From Hydractinia symbiolongicarpus (Eukaryota; Cnidaria; Hydrozoa; Anthoathecata; Hydractiniidae): 64,000 bases of DNA. The first letter of the stretch is position 1. Every line of letters begins with the position of its first letter. Below are positions 61,445 to 64,000 of this stretch, one piece after another. The stretch is taken from positions 33,165,501 to 33,229,500 of the forward strand of contig NC_079880.1 of assembly GCF_029227915.1 (NCBI RefSeq). The letters run 5' to 3'. The notes beneath the pieces are model-generated. The model did no database searches. It worked only from the letters and a program-made list of their open reading frames with translations, and had not been told where the DNA came from. The translations under genes and the position numbers were made by a program.

Positions 61445-64000
61445 AAACTGCGCAGGCACGCGAAACCACACGATTACGTGTAAGGCATTTAATAGGCGTC
61501 AAAAGGCCGTATTATAGCCTTTTCATGGCGTGTACATGTGGTTTACGGCGTTGTAAAGCCATGGAACCAGAAAAAACAACTTAGGACGGCGTAGTGTATC
61601 GAGAGTGGAAGAACTAGACCAATGGTAACAAGCTTGGACGCGTGGAACCTTGTGATTTACGTGTAAGGCCTTTATTAGGCGTCCAGAGGCCGTATTATAG
61701 CCTTTTCATGGCGTGTGCATGTGGATTACGGCGTTGTAAAGCCATGGAACCAGGGAAAACAACTTAGGATGGCGTAGTGTATTGAGAGTGGAAGAACTAG
61801 ACCAATGGTAACAAGTTTGGACGCGTGGAACCCCGTGATTTACGTGTAAGGCCTTTATTAGGCGTCCAAAGGCCGTATTATAGCCTTTTCATGGCGTGTG
61901 CATGTGGATTACGGCGTTGTAAAGCCATGGAACCAGGGAAAACAACTTAGGATGGCGTAGTGTATTGAGAGTGGAAGAACTAGACCAATGGTAACAAGCT
62001 TGGACGCGTGGAACCTTGTGATTTACGTGTAAGGCCTTTATTAGGCGTCCAGGGGCCGTATTAAAGCCTTTTCATGGCGTGTGCATGTGGATTACGGCGT
62101 TCTGAAGCCATGGAACCAGGAATAACAACTTAGGACGTTCTAGTGTATTGAGAGTGGAAGGACTAGACCAATGGTAAACTGCGCAGGCATGCGAAACCAC
62201 ACGATTACGTGTAAATCATTTATTAGGCGTCAAAAGGCCGTATTATAGCCTTTTCATGGCGTGTACATGTGGTTTACGGCGTTGTAAAGCCATGGAACCA
62301 GAAAAAACAACTTAGGACGGCGTAGTGTATCGAGAGTGGAAGAACTAGACCAATGGTAACAAGCTTGGACGCGTGGAACCTTGTGATTTACGTGTAAGGC
62401 CTTTATTAGGCGTCCAGAGGCCGTATTATAGCCTTTTCATGGCGTGTGCATGTGGATTACGGCGTTGTAAAGCCATGGAACCAGGGAAAACAACTTAGGA
62501 TGGCGTAGTGTATTGAGAGTGGAAGAACTAGACCAATCGTAACAAGCTTGGACGCGTGGAACCTTGTGATTTACGTGTAAGGCCTTTATTAGGCGTCCAG
62601 GGGCCGTATTAAAGCCTTTTCATGGCGTGTGCATGTGGATTACGGCGTTCTGAAGCCATGGAACCAGGAAAAACAACTTAGGACGGCGTAGTGCATTGAG
62701 AGTGGAAGAACTAGACCAATAGTAACCTGCACAGTCACGCGGAAACAGGCGATTTACGTGTAAGGGTTTTAATAGGCGGCAAATGGCCGTATTATGGCCT
62801 TTCAATGGCGTGTGCATGTGGTTTACGGCGTTCTAAACACCTGGAACCAGAGAAACCAACTTAGGACGGCGTGGTGTATTGAGAGTGGAAGAACTATACC
62901 AATGGTACCAAGCTTGGACGCGTGGAACCACGTGATTTACGTGTAAGGCCTTTATTAGGCGTCAAAAGGCCGTATTATAGCCTTTTCATGGCGGGTGCAT
63001 GTGGTTTACGGCGTTGTAAAGCCATGGAACCAGGGAAAACAACTTAGGACGGCGTAGTGTATTGAGAGTGGAAGAACTAGACCAATGGTAACAAGCTTGG
63101 ACGCGTGGAACCTTGTGATTTACGTGTAAGGCCTTTATTAGGCGTCCAGAGGCCTGTTATATAGCCTTTTCATGGCGTGTGCATGTTGATTACGGCGTTG
63201 TAAAGCCATGGAGCCAGGGAAAACAACTTAGGACGGCGTAGTGTATTGAGAGTGGAAGAACTAGACCAATGGTAACAAGCTTGGACGCGTGGAACCCCGT
63301 GATTTACGTGTAAGGCATTTAATGGGCGTCAAAAGGCCGTATTATAGCCTTTTCATGGCGTGTGCACGTGGTTTACGGCGTTGTAAAGCCATGGAACCAG
63401 AAAAACAACTTAGGACGGCGTAGTGTGTTGGGAGTGGAAGAACTAGACCAATGGTAACAAGCTTGGACGCGTGGAACCCGGTGATTTACGTGTAAGGGTT
63501 TTAATAGGCGGCAAATGGCCGTATTATGGCCTTTCAATGGCGTGTGCATGTGGTTTACGGCGTTCTAAACACTTGGAAGCAGAGAAAACAACTTAGAACG
63601 GCGTGGTGTATTGAGAGTGCAAGAACTAGACCAATGGTACCAAGTTTGGACGCGTGGAACCACGTGATTTACGTGTAAGGCCTTTATTAGGCGTCAAAAG
63701 GCCGTATTATAGCCTTTTCATGGCGTGTGCGTGTGGTTTACGGCGTTGTAAAGCCATGGAACCAGGAAAAACAACTTAGGACGGCGTAGTGTATTGAGAG
63801 TGGAAGAACTAGACCAATGGTAACAAGCTTGGACGCGTGGAACCACGTGATTTACGTGTAAGGCCTTTATTAGGCGTCCAGAGGCCGTATTATAGCCTTC
63901 ATGGCTTGTGCATGTGGATTACTGCGTTGTAAAGCCATGGAGCCAGGGAAAACAACTTAGGACGGCGTAGTGTATTGAGAGTGGAAGAACTAGACCAATG
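61445..64000 (-). repeat. Satellite array block 5, minus orientation, inverted copy of the DNA to its left
   Basis: The switch lies at TTACCATTGGT|AAACTGCGCAGG, where a plus and a minus monomer overlap in GGT. Moving right, the sequence retraces 60711 leftwards: AAACTGCGCAGG, then the TATCGAGAGTGG and GGATGGCGTAG variants in mirrored order. A private variant, GGCCTGTTATATAGCC at 63151-63166, is the exact mirror of 58435-58450, proving the arms extend at least that far. Paired sums fall from 122156 to about 121430 outward in steps near multiples of the monomer, so the right arm has lost whole monomers or the left arm gained them. The block runs off the window end. Confidence 0.94.

Noticed and set aside
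900-62817. Dozens of open frames of 61-84 codons with similar products (for example starting MHTPLKGHNTA or MPAQVTIGLVL) on both strands
   Set aside because: They are the satellite read in frame. A 183-bp period is 61 codons, so one frame stays open for a monomer until a fixed stop in CATGCACACGCCATGA. They have no start context, no domain and no codon signature.
1-64000. CRISPR array
   Set aside because: Tandem repeats adjoin directly without unique spacers; unit length ~183 bp and the eukaryotic splice signals rule it out.
1-64000. GGCTATAATACGG in each monomer as a promoter (TATAAT or TATA box)
   Set aside because: The match is short, there is no matching upstream element and no gene follows. 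A satellite transcript is possible but unsupported.
1-64000. tRNA-derived SINE origin (GGTTCCACGCG resembling a B box)
   Set aside because: The box lacks the expected GTTCRA core, no A box lies at the right distance and there is no A-rich tail.
1-64000. CENP-B box
   Set aside because: I looked for TTCG...A..CGGG on both strands of the common monomer; GGTTCCACGCG and TTTCGCGTG are only superficially similar.

Overview
The window is almost entirely one eukaryotic satellite DNA. About 61.5 kb of the 64 kb is a head-to-tail array of a roughly 183-bp monomer (about 335 copies by division). The only other DNA is a single 2.5-kb DNA transposon at 30285-32783. I see no host gene, rRNA, tRNA, bacterial-type operon or CRISPR array. 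The spliceosomal introns, the SAM/HTH transposase remnant, the HECT-domain remnant and the nested miniature element all point to an animal genome, probably an aquatic invertebrate or fish-like lineage rich in DNA transposons. The lineage is a low-confidence inference. The array could be centromeric or pericentromeric heterochromatin, but nothing in the sequence proves that.

The forward (+) reading of the monomer is defined here as the one containing CCATGGCTTTACAACGCC. The array changes direction four times, giving five blocks: 1-9843 (-), 9844-17562 (+), 17563-22845 (-), 22846-61444 (+, interrupted by the transposon) and 61445-64000 (-). Two of these switches sit at the centres of large inverted duplications. 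Block 17563-22845 is an inverted copy of 11737-16838, and 61445-64000 is an inverted copy of DNA ending at 60711. In both cases about four monomers lie between the arms.

The blocks have different textures. Blocks 1-3 mix monomers with CCTGCGCAGG and CCAAGCTTG at the same internal site, plus a recurring strongly diverged dimer every 9-14 monomers. The long + block (22.8-61.4 kb) is mainly the CCAAGCTTG type and is built from nested, very similar higher-order repeats whose offsets (729, 2009, 3833, 4748 and 5661 bp and others) are all whole multiples of about 182.5 bp.

The transposon has near-identical long terminal inverted repeats (586 and 436 bp), TAT...ATA ends and a 6-bp target duplication (CGATAC). 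It sits in one copy of a 3833-bp tandem repeat; the sister copy retains the empty site at 36617. Its arms carry 21-bp and 30-bp tandem repeats. Inside are a transposase N-terminus (SAM-like plus helix-turn-helix, catalytic core missing) and three in-phase exons of a G2E3-like HECT gene whose catalytic-cysteine end is missing, with a 92-bp MITE in one intron. It looks like a recently mobilised, internally deleted, non-autonomous element. The ends and target duplication fit what I recall of the IS3EU superfamily, which needs a database check.
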